Below, piece by piece: positions 36,668-47,564 of a stretch of DNA of 64,000 bases. The stretch covers positions 1 to 64,000 of the forward strand of contig NZ_VCIX01000066.1 of the NCBI RefSeq assembly GCF_006345825.1, in the 5' to 3' direction. Each line of letters begins with the position of its first letter. Within the stretch, counting starts at the first letter, position 1. The stretch comes from Paenibacillus paridis. GTDB lineage: Bacteria > Bacillota > Bacilli > Paenibacillales > Paenibacillaceae. The notes beneath the pieces were generated by a model. That model was given only the letters and a program-made list of their open reading frames with translations, made no database searches and was not told the DNA's origin. The translations under genes and the position numbers were made by a program.

Positions 36668-37582
36668 TTATGCCGTTGATTTAACGACAGCTTTCGGCTT
36701 TTGTTTTCCTTTAAGTAGCAGCCAGAGCGGGCTCGCGATACAAATGGATGAGTAAGCTCCGCTTGTTAGGCCGATGATTTTCGCAAGGGCGAACAGCTTA
36801 ATCGACTCGCTTCCGAAAATAAACAAGCATATAGCAACAACTAGTACCGCGAGTACCGTATAAATATTACGTGCCATCGTCTGCCAAATACTTGCGTTTA
36901 CCATCTCAGCCAGCTGATCACGGTTTTTGAATTGGCCGAAACGAAGATTTTCGCGAATCCGGTCAAAAATAACGATCTTGTCATTGATCGAATAGCCGAT
37001 TGTAGTCAATACAGCCGCGATGAACGGTAGATCCACTTCCAAACGGAAAATCGAGAATAACGCGATAACAACGAAGGCATCATATAAAATCGCAATGTTT
37101 GCCGCAAGCGCAAAGCGCCACTCAAAACGAATCATCACATAGATCATAATCGCGACGCTGGCAATCAAAATCGCCCAGATCGTCTTGATGCCAAGCTCCT
37201 GCGCCATATCCGGCGAAACTACGTTGACTTCGGCCGAAACCTGGTCACCGTATTTAGCCTTGAAGCCGTCTTGGATCTCCACGATCTTCGCTTGCGTGAG
37301 CACTTCGTCAAAACGAATGGATACCCGTTCATTGCCTGTTCCGCCTACGGTTGGCGTGATGCCATCAATCCCCGAATCCACCAGGATCTGTTTGGAATCC
37401 TGCTGCGTTGCTTCCTTGCCTACCAATAGATCCATATTCGTGCCCGCTTTGAAGTCAACCCCGAAGTTCAAGCTGAACAAAAGCAAGGACAAGATACCCA
37501 CTACAGTCAACACAATCGAGAACAGAAAGAACTTATTGCGGTTGCCTATAAAATCATAACGAATTTTTGTTTTAAAGTTCAC
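36668..37582 (-). CDS. secF: Protein translocase subunit SecF
   Basis: RND-type partner of SecYEG that uses the proton gradient to help preprotein export. The 304-residue protein has six helices, the opening RYDFIGNRNKFF, the LNFGVDFKAGT motif and the C-terminal TTIGYSINDKIVIFDRIREN signature. The GTG start overlaps the end of secD by 11 bases. In B. subtilis SecD and SecF are one fused protein; here they are separate. Confidence 0.96.
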   Translation of the reverse strand: MNFKTKIRYDFIGNRNKFFLFSIVLTVVGILSLLLFSLNFGVDFKAGTNMDLLVGKEATQQDSKQILVDSGIDGITPTVGGTGNERVSIRFDEVLTQAKIVEIQDGFKAKYGDQVSAEVNVVSPDMAQELGIKTIWAILIASVAIMIYVMIRFEWRFALAANIAILYDAFVVIALFSIFRLEVDLPFIAAVLTTIGYSINDKIVIFDRIRENLRFGQFKNRDQLAEMVNASIWQTMARNIYTVLAVLVVAICLFIFGSESIKLFALAKIIGLTSGAYSSICIASPLWLLLKGKQKPKAVVKSTA

Positions 37583-38804
37583 GGATTTCTGCCTCCTTTA
37601 CGCCGTAGTAGCTAGGTTTGGTGAATAGATTACTTTTAATCAGCAGCATAATTAAGAATCGTGACAAGAAGATGTTCGTCAGCATACTAACGAGGATACT
37701 GAAAATCATCGTAAGCGCAAAGCCGCGAATCGCGCCATTACCAATGTAATACAATACCGCACTTGCAATGATGTTCGTAATATTCGCATCCATAATGGTG
37801 CGGAAAGAGTTTTTCGAACCCGCCTTCAAGGAAGACAGCAAGCTCTTGCCGCTGCGAATTTCCTCTTTAATCCGCTCATACATAATGATATTTGCATCGA
37901 CAGCCATCCCGATCCCGAGTACGAAGGCTGCTATACCAGGAAGGGTGAGCGTCGCGTTCATTAAATTGAAAACTACGATCAAGAGCCACGTATAAGTAAT
38001 GACCGTTATACCCGCAACGATTCCAGGAATACGGAACAAAATAACAAGGAAAACCAAAATGATAACTGTTCCGATAATACCTGCTTCAACGGTGTCTTTC
38101 AGGGACGCAAGGCCAAGCTTCGCGCCTACGCTTTGCGTATATTTTTCTGTAAGCTTCAGTGGAAGAGCGCCAAGGTTGATCATATTGGCTAGATCTTTAG
38201 CTTCGTCTGGCGTGTAATTACCAGAAATCTGTGCAGATCCGCCCGTAATTGGGAAGTTGACGGATGGCTTGGAAAGCTCTTTATCATCTAGATAAATCGC
38301 AAGGTATTGACCAGTTAGACGAGTCGTAATTTCTTCGAATTTTTTGGCATCCTTCAGCTCAATGGTAACAAACGGTTTGCTAAGGTTATCGTAGCCGATA
38401 CCCGCTCCGTTTTGCTTAAAGTCACTGCCGTCAAGCTCGATTTTCCCGTCCGGTCCACGGAACGTCAAATTGATTGGCTTCGCGAGAATATTTCTTACTT
38501 CATCCTCGTTAGAAACGCCAGCGAGGCGCAAGCGAATCCGGTTTGTGCCTTCAGTCGTAATTTCCGGCTCTACAATGCCGAGCTCATCGATCCGTGATTC
38601 CAAGCTTCTTGCGGTTTCCTTCAATGATTCCGGTGTTACGGCTTCTCCGCCTTCAAGCGGCGACGCTTCGTACAGTACCTCAAATCCGCCTTTTAAATCC
38701 AGGCCTAGCCTAACGTCTTTTACTAGCGATGGGCTTGTCCAAGCGATAACGCCAAACATAATGACTACGATCGCAAGGAAGGCAAAAATTCTCTTCCCGA
38801 ACAT
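37572..38804 (-). CDS. secD: Protein translocase subunit SecD
   Basis: RND-type subunit, 410 residues: first helix (about 5-23), the GLDLKGGFEVLYE motif, a shortened extracytoplasmic domain, and five C-terminal helices with GIGMAVDANIIMYERIKEE. The ATG follows AAGGGGGATTTAGACGT. It is upstream of and overlapping secF, as an operon. Confidence 0.96.
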   Translation of the reverse strand: MFGKRIFAFLAIVVIMFGVIAWTSPSLVKDVRLGLDLKGGFEVLYEASPLEGGEAVTPESLKETARSLESRIDELGIVEPEITTEGTNRIRLRLAGVSNEDEVRNILAKPINLTFRGPDGKIELDGSDFKQNGAGIGYDNLSKPFVTIELKDAKKFEEITTRLTGQYLAIYLDDKELSKPSVNFPITGGSAQISGNYTPDEAKDLANMINLGALPLKLTEKYTQSVGAKLGLASLKDTVEAGIIGTVIILVFLVILFRIPGIVAGITVITYTWLLIVVFNLMNATLTLPGIAAFVLGIGMAVDANIIMYERIKEEIRSGKSLLSSLKAGSKNSFRTIMDANITNIIASAVLYYIGNGAIRGFALTMIFSILVSMLTNIFLSRFLIMLLIKSNLFTKPSYYGVKEAEIREL

Positions 38805-38884
38805 ACGTCTAAATCCCCCTTATGATCTCAATATTCCTATTATACAGATGCGGCAAAATCGAGTCAAAAAAAACAATAAAAAAA

Positions 38885-38909
38885 GAACCCGCTGGTTAGA
38901 ACTGGGTTC
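38885..38909 (-). terminator. Terminator overlapping the 3' end of comN
   Basis: GAACCC/GGGTTC arms (38885-38890 and 38904-38909) followed on the minus strand by TTTTTTT. The comN stop codon (38896-38898) lies in the loop. Confidence 0.75.
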
Positions 38910-39135
38910 CTTTATAGGCGCTAATGGTCATGAAATTCATAAATTTCATCACCTTCAGCGATAATATGTCATTCACTAATTCATGGAGCTCGGGCTGGCC
39001 TGTTTTATTGTATTTCTCGCTTACGCATTCCCACACCTCTTGCCCCGTCACATGCTCATAGCCAATAAGGTGAAATTCCTCTGCCTTGCTTTTACAAAGC
39101 TCCTCGATCACCCGGACTAACTCTTCGTCTGCCAT
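38896..39135 (-). CDS. comN: Post-transcriptional regulator ComN
   Basis: Small protein of about 79 residues of the ComN/YrzD family, which affects comE mRNA in B. subtilis and interacts with DivIVA. It opens MADEELVRVIEELCKSKAEE and holds a conserved helical C-terminus (ELHELVNDILSLKVMKFMNF). ATG 39135 lies six bases after AGGAGG. The longer frame to 39198 is unsupported. The order secDF-comN-spoVB is as in B. subtilis. Confidence 0.88.
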   Translation of the reverse strand: MADEELVRVIEELCKSKAEEFHLIGYEHVTGQEVWECVSEKYNKTGQPELHELVNDILSLKVMKFMNFMTISAYKGTQF

Positions 39136-39389
39136 ACGGCGCCTCCTACAAGCATATGACCTCATACGTTTTTCACGTAAAGGAAATTTTTCGCCCATTT
39201 CTATTTTCTAAGTATTCGCTACGCTATCCTCAAATTCCTGCCCGCCTTAGCCTTATTCCTAAAATGACTGACATGGAACCGGACATGCTGCGCATAAACA
39301 TGTTAATACAAGCCTGTGTCCTAGCTTCGTCCTTCTATCTGGACAGGAGCATATTCGTAATTATATGAAAGAGAAGAGGGTATTTTATT

Positions 39390-40958
39390 ATGACGAAGGA
39401 AACGAAGCAAACCTTTATCAAGGGCGCCATGATACTGCTTGCCGCCGGTATAATCAACAGGCTGCTCGGCTTCGTGCCGCGGATTGCTCTTCCACGCATC
39501 ATTGGCGCGGAAGGCGTTGGCATCTATCAGCTTAGCTATCCGTTTCTCACGGTTATGCTGACGATCATTACGGGCGGCATCCCTCTTGCGGTCGCCAAGT
39601 GGATTGCGGAGGCAGATTCCGAAGGCGATTCCGCTCGCGTCAAGTACATTTTCCGAACAGCGATGGGACTTGTCGCCGTTTTGGGCGTCCTCATGACAGG
39701 CGTTATGCTGCTCGGAGCAAAATGGATCACCACTCACATTCTGCCGGATGCGCGCGTATACCAAACTTTTTTGGTCATGACGCCGATGCTGATGATCATA
39801 GGAATATCCTCCGTCTACCGGGGTTATTTTCAAGGGAAACAGAATATGATTCCTACCGCGGTATCTCAAATTGTAGAGACCGTACTGCGAATTATTGCCT
39901 CTCTTTCTTTTGCTTATCTGTTCCTTCCTTACGGATTGGAATGGGCCGCTGCTGGAGCGATGCTTGGTGCTGTCGTTGGGGAAATTGGCGGATTTGCCGT
40001 GTTGCTGTGGAAATATTACAGGGATAAGTATTTGAACAAGAAGGATTCATCCCTTACACCAGACCAGGATTCATCCAAAAATTTCCCCGTACTGCGAAAG
40101 CTGCTTACCTTATCTATTCCAGTCACCGGCAGCCGTATGATTGGTTCCTTCTCTTATTTGCTCGAATCCATACTTACCGCTAGAAGCCTCGCAGCTGCAG
40201 GCATCGCCACTGGAATCGCAACTGCACAATATGGCGCTTTGCAAGGCATGATTGTTCCGCTGCTGCTGCTGCCAACCGCTCTGACCTATTCGCTTGCCGT
40301 ATCGCTTGTTCCATCCTTATCGGAAGCCGCGGCACGAGGTGATCACTCGTTGATTCATAAGCGGCTGCATCAGTCCATGAGACTTGCCTTGGTTTCAGGG
40401 GCGCCTTTTGTCGTAGTCATGTCCTTATTCGCTGAACCCATCTGCCGGCTCCTGTATGCCCATGCTGAGATCGCACCTATGCTGCAACTCATCGCTCCGG
40501 TAGGCATCTTTATTTATTTGCAAGCACCGCTTCAAGCTGCTCTGCAAGCCCTCAATAAACCGGGCACTGCGCTAATTAATACGCTAATTGGGGCTATCGT
40601 CAAGCTCTTTCTGATCGTTAAGCTCGCTTCCGACCCTGATTTCGGCATTTATGGCGCTTTGATTGCCATTAATGTGAATATTGTACTTGTTACTGTGCTG
40701 CATGGCATCAGCGTTCTTCGTTTCATCGGCTTTCACATGAAGTTTGCTGATTTCATTAAAGTAGGCGCGGCCATGGTCATTATGGGAGCCGCTGCACAGT
40801 TTACGATGAACCGGAACCCGCTGCCGGCCGAGTGGATCAATCTCATCTTGGCTTCTGCCGCCAGCACTCTCGTTTATTTAATGCTGATGGTTGTTATGAA
40901 AATTATTGATCGCCATGACTTAAAACGCATTCCCGTTTTCGGAGGCTGGTTTAAATAG
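39390..40958 (+). CDS. spoVB: Stage V sporulation protein B (MATE/MurJ-like flippase)
   Basis: Polytopic protein of 522 residues, about 14 helices, of the polysaccharide-biosynthesis/MATE superfamily. SpoVB is required for spore cortex formation and is thought to flip a lipid-linked precursor. The FIKGAMILLAAGIINRLLGF opening and GAEGVGIYQLSYPFL motif are typical. ATG follows GAAGAGGG at nine bases. It is divergent from comN. Confidence 0.9.
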   Translation: MTKETKQTFIKGAMILLAAGIINRLLGFVPRIALPRIIGAEGVGIYQLSYPFLTVMLTIITGGIPLAVAKWIAEADSEGDSARVKYIFRTAMGLVAVLGVLMTGVMLLGAKWITTHILPDARVYQTFLVMTPMLMIIGISSVYRGYFQGKQNMIPTAVSQIVETVLRIIASLSFAYLFLPYGLEWAAAGAMLGAVVGEIGGFAVLLWKYYRDKYLNKKDSSLTPDQDSSKNFPVLRKLLTLSIPVTGSRMIGSFSYLLESILTARSLAAAGIATGIATAQYGALQGMIVPLLLLPTALTYSLAVSLVPSLSEAAARGDHSLIHKRLHQSMRLALVSGAPFVVVMSLFAEPICRLLYAHAEIAPMLQLIAPVGIFIYLQAPLQAALQALNKPGTALINTLIGAIVKLFLIVKLASDPDFGIYGALIAINVNIVLVTVLHGISVLRFIGFHMKFADFIKVGAAMVIMGAAAQFTMNRNPLPAEWINLILASAASTLVYLMLMVVMKIIDRHDLKRIPVFGGWFK

Positions 40959-40979
40959 ATTCAGAAGCAAACAATACAA

Positions 40980-41020
40980 AACCACGAAAAGAAAGGCAAC
41001 GCCCTTTCTTTATCGTGGTT
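40980..41020. terminator. Bidirectional terminator between spoVB and yrbG
   Basis: Outer AACCACGA/TCGTGGTT and inner AAAGAAAGG/CCTTTCTTT stems around a 5-nt loop, with T-runs on both sides. It covers the last codons of the convergent yrbG gene. Confidence 0.9.
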
Positions 41021-41765
41021 TTTTCTCATTCATATCTACAAACAATTTGCCCTTATGATCAATGGTACAGAAGAACACATCTTTAAAATCCGTTACTCCT
41101 TTTTCCTGAAGCACGTTTTTAAGCCAAAATCTTGTTTTCTCCAGCTTCTCCAAGTTCCTGTCCTGCACCTTGCCATCCATGATCAACGGAATAGGCAAAA
41201 TTTCAAAACGATATTTGGAAGGAATGATTTTCGTTTGGTTGTATGCTTTGAAGTGACCATTTTCACTTGAACTGTTTCTTTCCTGGTCTTCGCCCTCTTG
41301 ATCATCCGCAGCAGTATTTTCTTTCGGAATGACAGAGAGCTTTCCGCTCGTCTCCAAAATGGCAAATTCCACATCCGAAACGGCACTAATTTTATTTTCT
41401 CTTAGCTGCAGCATTAAATCATCCAAATTGTAACGCTGCTTGCGCATCACATCACTGTTGAGCTTTCCTTTGTCGATAATTACGCTTGGCTTGCCGTCAA
41501 AAAGCAATCTCAGCCTTCTGCTCTTCATTGTCATAAAGGCGCTGCCCACCTGGATAAGCAGCAGGATTACCATTGGCATAATCCCGCTCCACATGGAACG
41601 CTCCATATCTTCAATGACAATTACCGCAATTTCCGCAATCATGACCGAAATCACTAAATCGAATACGGATAACTTCCCGATCTCGCGTTTTCCCATAAAG
41701 CGCATGATCAGAAACACAACGAAATAAATGATCACTGTCCGGATTAACAGGCTCCAAAATTCCAA
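41010..41765 (-). CDS. yrbG: DUF421 family membrane protein (YrbG/YetF-like)
   Basis: About 251 residues: three N-terminal helices (about 6-85 with RFMGKREIGKLSVFDLVISV) and a cytoplasmic DUF421 domain (KPSVIIDKGKLN, YNLDDLMLQLRENKI, VEFAILETSGKLSVIPKE). Role unknown; relatives are induced in spores or envelope stress. The start is TTG at 41765 because the four codons before it contain AGGAGG at nine bases. The ATG at 41792 would translate through that ribosome site. Confidence 0.88.
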   Translation of the reverse strand: MEFWSLLIRTVIIYFVVFLIMRFMGKREIGKLSVFDLVISVMIAEIAVIVIEDMERSMWSGIMPMVILLLIQVGSAFMTMKSRRLRLLFDGKPSVIIDKGKLNSDVMRKQRYNLDDLMLQLRENKISAVSDVEFAILETSGKLSVIPKENTAADDQEGEDQERNSSSENGHFKAYNQTKIIPSKYRFEILPIPLIMDGKVQDRNLEKLEKTRFWLKNVLQEKGVTDFKDVFFCTIDHKGKLFVDMNEKKPR

Positions 41766-41982
41766 AGGAAACCGCCTCCTCGACTTTTTCATACGAGCTG
41801 AAGTCAGTCTCGTTTGTCCGTACAGCTATTCTGACCTACGTGCAATCACATCATACTCATCTGCATTACACGAATATATGGCAATCCCGCAAGAGTGTAC
41901 ACGATTAAAGAAATGGTTGTACTATTCTGGCTAGCTTGACCATATGGATAAGTAATACGTACCTTTTGCTGGGGGGAATTGG

Positions 41983-42375
41983 ATGAGTTCCGTGAAACAA
42001 GCTCCTAAATCGCCTTTAATCGCTTCACCTTTACTTGCAGGCGTGCTATTCTCCATTATCTGGTTAGCGATTGGCGCCTTGCTTCTCTCACTGCTTTTGC
42101 ATTTTACTGATATGAAGGAAAGCAGCTTATCTACAAACGCCCTCTTAATTCATGGTTTTGCGTCGCTGGCGGGCGGCTTTACGACAGGCCGCCGATCGGA
42201 GAGCAAAGGCTGGTACAATGGTGCTATTCTTGGACTATTGTATGGGGCAGCCGTCATTTTAATTAGTTTTCTCGCATCAAATGCCCCGATTTCGCTTCAT
42301 AGCGCTGTCGTTCTTGGCGCCGCTCTTCTCACGGGGGCCTTCGGCGGCATGATTGGCGTCAATATGAAAAAATAA
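41983..42375 (+). CDS. TIGR04086 family membrane protein (YrzE-like)
   Basis: Small hydrophobic protein of 130 residues with four predicted helices (about 15-40, 52-66, 78-95 and 103-125) and a Gly-rich C-terminus (GAALLTGAFGGMIGVNMKK). Function unknown. ATG follows GGGGGGAATTGG. In B. subtilis the yrzE-type gene also lies between yrbG and yajC. Here it is on the opposite strand with its own perfect terminator. Confidence 0.82.
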   Translation: MSSVKQAPKSPLIASPLLAGVLFSIIWLAIGALLLSLLLHFTDMKESSLSTNALLIHGFASLAGGFTTGRRSESKGWYNGAILGLLYGAAVILISFLASNAPISLHSAVVLGAALLTGAFGGMIGVNMKK

Positions 42376-42387
42376 CGGTAGGAAACA

Positions 42388-42431
42388 CAAAAAAAACGGC
42401 TGACATGTATACATGTCAGCCGTTTTTTTGT
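42388..42431. terminator. Perfect bidirectional terminator between convergent genes
   Basis: A perfect palindrome centred at 42409/42410 (ACGGCTGACATGTA and its complement), flanked by A- and T-runs on both sides, serves both the TIGR04086 gene and yajC. Confidence 0.95.
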
Positions 42432-42437
42432 GTGAAA

Positions 42438-42755
42438 TTATTTCTCTAAATCAACCGCCGCTGGTGCGGAGTTGATAATGTTATTAATTGCGCTGCGCTC
42501 GAATGTCATTTTAGTTGTATCGTTGACACGAAGAACAACCGTATCGTCACTCAGCTCAACGACTGTACCATGCAATCCACCAATGGTTGAAATTTTGTCG
42601 CCTTTTTTCAACTGACCAAGCATGGAAGTACGCTGCTTTTGTTTCTTTTGCTGCGGACGAATAAGCAAGAAATAAAACACCGCGAACATAAGCACAAAAG
42701 GCCAAATCATTTGTAGGATATTTGTTGATCCTGCTTCACCTGCTGCTTGCAACAT
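42438..42755 (-). CDS. yajC: Preprotein translocase accessory subunit YajC
   Basis: Single-helix membrane protein associated with SecDF, about 105 residues. The helix (about 15-35) ends in the YajC hallmark FLLIRPQQKKQK and is followed by the KGDKISTIGGLHGTVVEL domain. I start at ATG 42755 after AAAGGAGGGATTTCG. The frame opening at 42773 uses the ribosome site as codons. It is downstream of tgt by 14 bp. Confidence 0.95.
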   Translation of the reverse strand: MLQAAGEAGSTNILQMIWPFVLMFAVFYFLLIRPQQKKQKQRTSMLGQLKKGDKISTIGGLHGTVVELSDDTVVLRVNDTTKMTFERSAINNIINSAPAAVDLEK

Positions 42756-42769
42756 CGAAATCCCTCCTT

Positions 42770-43906
<1,137 letters not shown>

Positions 43907-43925
43907 TCACGCTTCCTATTCCTAT

Positions 43926-44972
43926 TTAGTAAATAAACATCGCGTCGCCAAAACTGAAAAAACGATACTCCTCGGCCACCGCTTCCTCATATGCCCGCAT
44001 AACGGCATCACGTCCAGCAAGTGCGCTTACCAGCATAACGAGCGTTGATTTGGGCAAATGAAAATTAGTGAGAAGTGCATTTACCAGCTTAAATTCGTAA
44101 CCTGGAAAAATAAAAATCGATGTCCAGCCGCTGCATGCTTCAATAGGTCCGCCTTCAAAGCGGTTTGCTACCGTCTCCAGCGTTCTGGAAGAAGTCGTGC
44201 CTACTGCAATAATACGTGCGCCAATGCTTTTGGCTTCATTTATTATCGCTGCGTTTTGCTCATTCAGTTCATAATACTCCGCATGCATCTCATGGTCCTC
44301 AACCAGCTCAACAGACATCGGACGAAAGGTCCCTAATCCGACATGCAAGGTAACATAGGCCAGCTTGACTCCCTTTGCCTGCAGCTTCTCCAGAAATGCA
44401 TCCGTAAAGTGAAGCCCCGCAGTCGGTGCAGCCGCAGATCCGGCATGCTTGGAATAGACCGTTTGATATCTTTCACGCTCTTCCAGCCTTTCCTTAATAT
44501 AAGGAGGCAGAGGCATTTCCCCTAATCGATCCAACAGCTCTTGAAAAATTCCTTCATAGGCGAATCGGATCGTCCGACCGCCCATTTCGCCTTCTTGCTC
44601 AATAACCGCGCGCAGCAGTGGATTGCCCTCGCCATCGTCACCAAAAGATAGCTCCGTACCCACCTTCAAACGTTTAGCCGGCTTGCCTAGCGCTTCCCAG
44701 CGGTCTCCATCAAGCTGCTTTAGAAGCAACAGCTCGATTTTGGCGCCGGTATCACTCTTAATTCCTGTCAAACGGGCTGGAATTACTCTCGTATCATTCA
44801 AAACAAGCACGTCGCCGGATTGCAGATATTGCTCCAGATCCGTAAATTTCTCGTGTGCGATTTGTCCGGACTGCTTATTTAAAGTCAACAGCCGAGAAGC
44901 CGTTCTGTCCAATAGCGGCGTTTGTGCAATCAACCGTTCCGGCAATTCGAAATCAAACCATTCTACATTCAT
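43926..44972 (-). CDS. queA: S-adenosylmethionine:tRNA ribosyltransferase-isomerase
   Basis: Adds the epoxy-cyclopentane ring to preQ1 in tRNA using SAM. The 348-residue protein has the opening [40 protein letters not shown] and the [12 protein letters not shown] signature. Its start is 9 bp downstream of the SpoIID-domain gene end. Operon with tgt and yajC. Confidence 0.97.
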   Translation of the reverse strand: MNVEWFDFELPERLIAQTPLLDRTASRLLTLNKQSGQIAHEKFTDLEQYLQSGDVLVLNDTRVIPARLTGIKSDTGAKIELLLLKQLDGDRWEALGKPAKRLKVGTELSFGDDGEGNPLLRAVIEQEGEMGGRTIRFAYEGIFQELLDRLGEMPLPPYIKERLEERERYQTVYSKHAGSAAAPTAGLHFTDAFLEKLQAKGVKLAYVTLHVGLGTFRPMSVELVEDHEMHAEYYELNEQNAAIINEAKSIGARIIAVGTTSSRTLETVANRFEGGPIEACSGWTSIFIFPGYEFKLVNALLTNFHLPKSTLVMLVSALAGRDAVMRAYEEAVAEEYRFFSFGDAMFIY

Positions 44973-44981
44973 CTCGTATAA

Positions 44982-47102
44982 TCATTCCTTAGCGATGGTA
45001 ACATCTTTGTAATAGTATTTCAAAATATATTGATAGTCATACCCCTGCTGGGCAAGGCTTAGCGCTCCGTACTGCGACAAACCCACGCCATGGCCGTTGC
45101 CTGAACCGACGAAACGGAAGGATGGCTCCTTTGTCGCTGCTCGCAAATGCTGACTGCCATCTTGAATAAACAAATTAGCATTCGTTGCTTCGGACACTTT
45201 GCCTCCCGCGCTTATGGTGTAAATGGCAGCAGCGTCCTGCGGTTTCGTCCGCGATGCCGCGCCTGCTCCAAGAATCACAACCTTAGCCGTTTCCTCAATT
45301 TGAAACAAAGTGCTTGGAAGCGAGGTTTGAACGCCAAGCGTCGCACGGAATGAATCTGGGTAGCTTACCGAAACCTTCTGCCCGTTGGCCAATATTTCAG
45401 TCGCGCGTCCCGATGCTCCGCGCTGGCTGACTTCCAATGTCTTAAGCGGACCCGCTATAGCCGCCTTGGCCTTCGAATTAATCGTTGTCAGCATTTCTTG
45501 GGCTGTATAAGGGCCTCTCACCCAATTCATCGCATTAGACTCTATCGTTTTCTCCAATACAACTACCTTCGTTCCGCTGTCCACTTGCGCGATGACCGGT
45601 ATCGTATCTTGAATAAGCGGGTGCTTGCGTACTTTTGAAGCATTTGTGTTTACTTGCATAATTGGGCTTCCTGCGGCCGTTTTTTGCGCGGTCTCATCTA
45701 ATAAATCCTCTCGGATATAACCGATGGCTCCGCTCGGCAGCACGACTCGATACCAGCTTAATAAACCAGCTTCTGAAGAAGTATCCGGGCTTTTTACAGC
45801 TTGCAGATAGGGAATCGAATTCCCCCAAATCTCTTTCGCGTCTGCCGTTATGCCTCCACCGTTTGCGGCGAACAACGCCTCGATTACTTTGCCGCCATAC
45901 ATCGCCACTTCACCAGCCGTATCATTTACCGCGGCAATCGTTGATGGGCGTTCAGAGGTCACTCCGTAATAAGCTTGACTTAAAGTCGTATCTACAACAT
46001 GCGCGATTTGAAAGCCAAAGCCTTTATTTAAGGCATAGGAACGTGCCGCGACAGCTTGGGCTTTTAACGCCTCAGCCGGCCATGTAGGATACATCTCTAT
46101 TCCTACAACAGAATACAAATATTGTTCGAATGGCAGCTCGTTGATTACCGCCATCTGCCCATTCAATAGGCTTAGCTCAAACAATCCGCGATAGGTGCGG
46201 CTGCTTCTTTCCGTTAGCTTTATAGGTGCTGCACCTGCGGGAGAGATCGCTACTTTCGTGTCGCTTCCTGCAAACATATAAAGCTCCATGCTGCTTTCCG
46301 CTTTGCCGCTTACCGAATGGTCATTTCGCAATAATAAATAAGATGATTTCGAATCAGCGCTGCTTAACGCGCTGCCGCCTGCTGCTTTGGCGGCAGCTGT
46401 TTTGACAATTTGCAGCTCAGCATCCGTTACGGCAGCACCAACCATAACCGAGTAGCTGGCCGACCCGCTAGCTGGGGAACGAACGGCTACATAAGCATCC
46501 AGGCCAACAGCGCCAAAGCCATTGGCAGCCGATTGTGCAGCCTCTTTGCTCGCTAACGCTTCCGTTTCCAAATGCAACGGCCCTTGAAGTACCCCTTTAT
46601 AGCTGCCGCTAAGCTTGATCAGCTCGCTGTCGCCATTCCATTTGGTTTGGGCAGTTGCAGCTGTAGCGGCTGTAGTGTATGTACCCTCTATAACCTGATA
46701 GGTTATGGCTCCGTTTTTGGACAATGAGGCTAGGTAAGGTGTTCCTTTCAGCGTTTGAAGCCTCTTGAAGACAGCCAAGGCTGAACCGAAATTGGTAGAC
46801 TCAAACACCTTAACCTTGTAGCTGTCTAGCGCAAACCGGACCGATGCAGCGCCTTCTATATTAAACCAAGCACTCACGCCTCCCGGCTGTCTTTCGCCAA
46901 TGCTCAAGCCATCCACTGAAGAGAAAGTAGCTGCTGCAGTTGTTTCCGTATATTTCCCAGGCAATTGCATAAATAAGGCAACGCGAATATTGTCCAACTG
47001 AGGCACTGCTGCTTGTGACGGAGAGCCTGTCCAAGCGGAAGCCAGCACCGCAATGGCTACAGCTGTAACTATGTATCGCTTGATCGATCCCTTAATTCCC
47101 AT
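44982..47102 (-). CDS. Exported SpoIID/LytB domain protein
   Basis: Secreted protein of about 706 residues: signal peptide (about 1-31, ending SQA), a large N-terminal region rich in Ala/Ser with SPOR-like features, and a SpoIID domain (about 325-430; EQYLYSVVGIEMYPTWP, then ALKAQAVAARSYALN), with another part near the C-terminus (GSGNGHGVGLSQYGALSLA). SpoIID is a lytic transglycosylase of engulfment; this larger protein is a paralogue whose substrate is probably peptidoglycan. I start at ATG 47102, ten bases after GAGGGGAG. It overlaps the upstream DCC gene by 11 bp. Confidence 0.85.
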   Translation of the reverse strand: MGIKGSIKRYIVTAVAIAVLASAWTGSPSQAAVPQLDNIRVALFMQLPGKYTETTAAATFSSVDGLSIGERQPGGVSAWFNIEGAASVRFALDSYKVKVFESTNFGSALAVFKRLQTLKGTPYLASLSKNGAITYQVIEGTYTTAATAATAQTKWNGDSELIKLSGSYKGVLQGPLHLETEALASKEAAQSAANGFGAVGLDAYVAVRSPASGSASYSVMVGAAVTDAELQIVKTAAAKAAGGSALSSADSKSSYLLLRNDHSVSGKAESSMELYMFAGSDTKVAISPAGAAPIKLTERSSRTYRGLFELSLLNGQMAVINELPFEQYLYSVVGIEMYPTWPAEALKAQAVAARSYALNKGFGFQIAHVVDTTLSQAYYGVTSERPSTIAAVNDTAGEVAMYGGKVIEALFAANGGGITADAKEIWGNSIPYLQAVKSPDTSSEAGLLSWYRVVLPSGAIGYIREDLLDETAQKTAAGSPIMQVNTNASKVRKHPLIQDTIPVIAQVDSGTKVVVLEKTIESNAMNWVRGPYTAQEMLTTINSKAKAAIAGPLKTLEVSQRGASGRATEILANGQKVSVSYPDSFRATLGVQTSLPSTLFQIEETAKVVILGAGAASRTKPQDAAAIYTISAGGKVSEATNANLFIQDGSQHLRAATKEPSFRFVGSGNGHGVGLSQYGALSLAQQGYDYQYILKYYYKDVTIAKE

Positions 47103-47559
47103 GTTTGTTGTTCTCCCCTCTGCTTTGTGGCAGCTCACAGCCATTCACCGAGCAGCTTTGCTCCGTTTTGCCAAACCACTCATATCTCCGGTTTGCAACA
47201 TAACGGTACATCCGGTCAGCGATTTTTCTCATGCCGGGTATCCTGTAAATGAAAGCTAGCAGGCGCAAACCCTTCACGGTTCTCAAAACGCGAACTACGC
47301 CGTCCGCGCCAGCAAAGAGCTGTCCGCTTTCGTCAGCGACATGCATTTTCTCGTACAGCAACGCATAATTCAGTTGGCCGATATTTGGAATAAGCTGCTG
47401 CCCTTCGCCTTCAGCCTCCAACTGTTGAATCGGCACAAACTGCAAATCTGCATTGGATCTCAGCTCTTTCAGCCGGGCTACGGAAGCCAGGCATAGGTTG
47501 CAATATCCGTCATAAATCACATAGAGCCGCTCGGCTCTGCTTTGCTTTGTATCATTCAT
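47092..47559 (-). CDS. DCC family (DUF393) thiol-disulfide oxidoreductase-like protein
   Basis: A 155-residue protein with the DxxC-xxC signature of the DCC family (IYDGYCNLC near residue 16) and the LRLLAFIYRIPGMRKIADRMYRYVANRRY C-terminal pattern written here in parts: LRLLAFIYRIPG, then YRYVANRRYEWFG. Predicted redox activity is unproven. ATG lies 5 bp past ruvB. Its end overlaps the SpoIID-domain gene, so both are translated together. Confidence 0.85.
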   Translation of the reverse strand: MNDTKQSRAERLYVIYDGYCNLCLASVARLKELRSNADLQFVPIQQLEAEGEGQQLIPNIGQLNYALLYEKMHVADESGQLFAGADGVVRVLRTVKGLRLLAFIYRIPGMRKIADRMYRYVANRRYEWFGKTEQSCSVNGCELPQSRGENNKHGN

Positions 47560-47564
47560 GGAGG

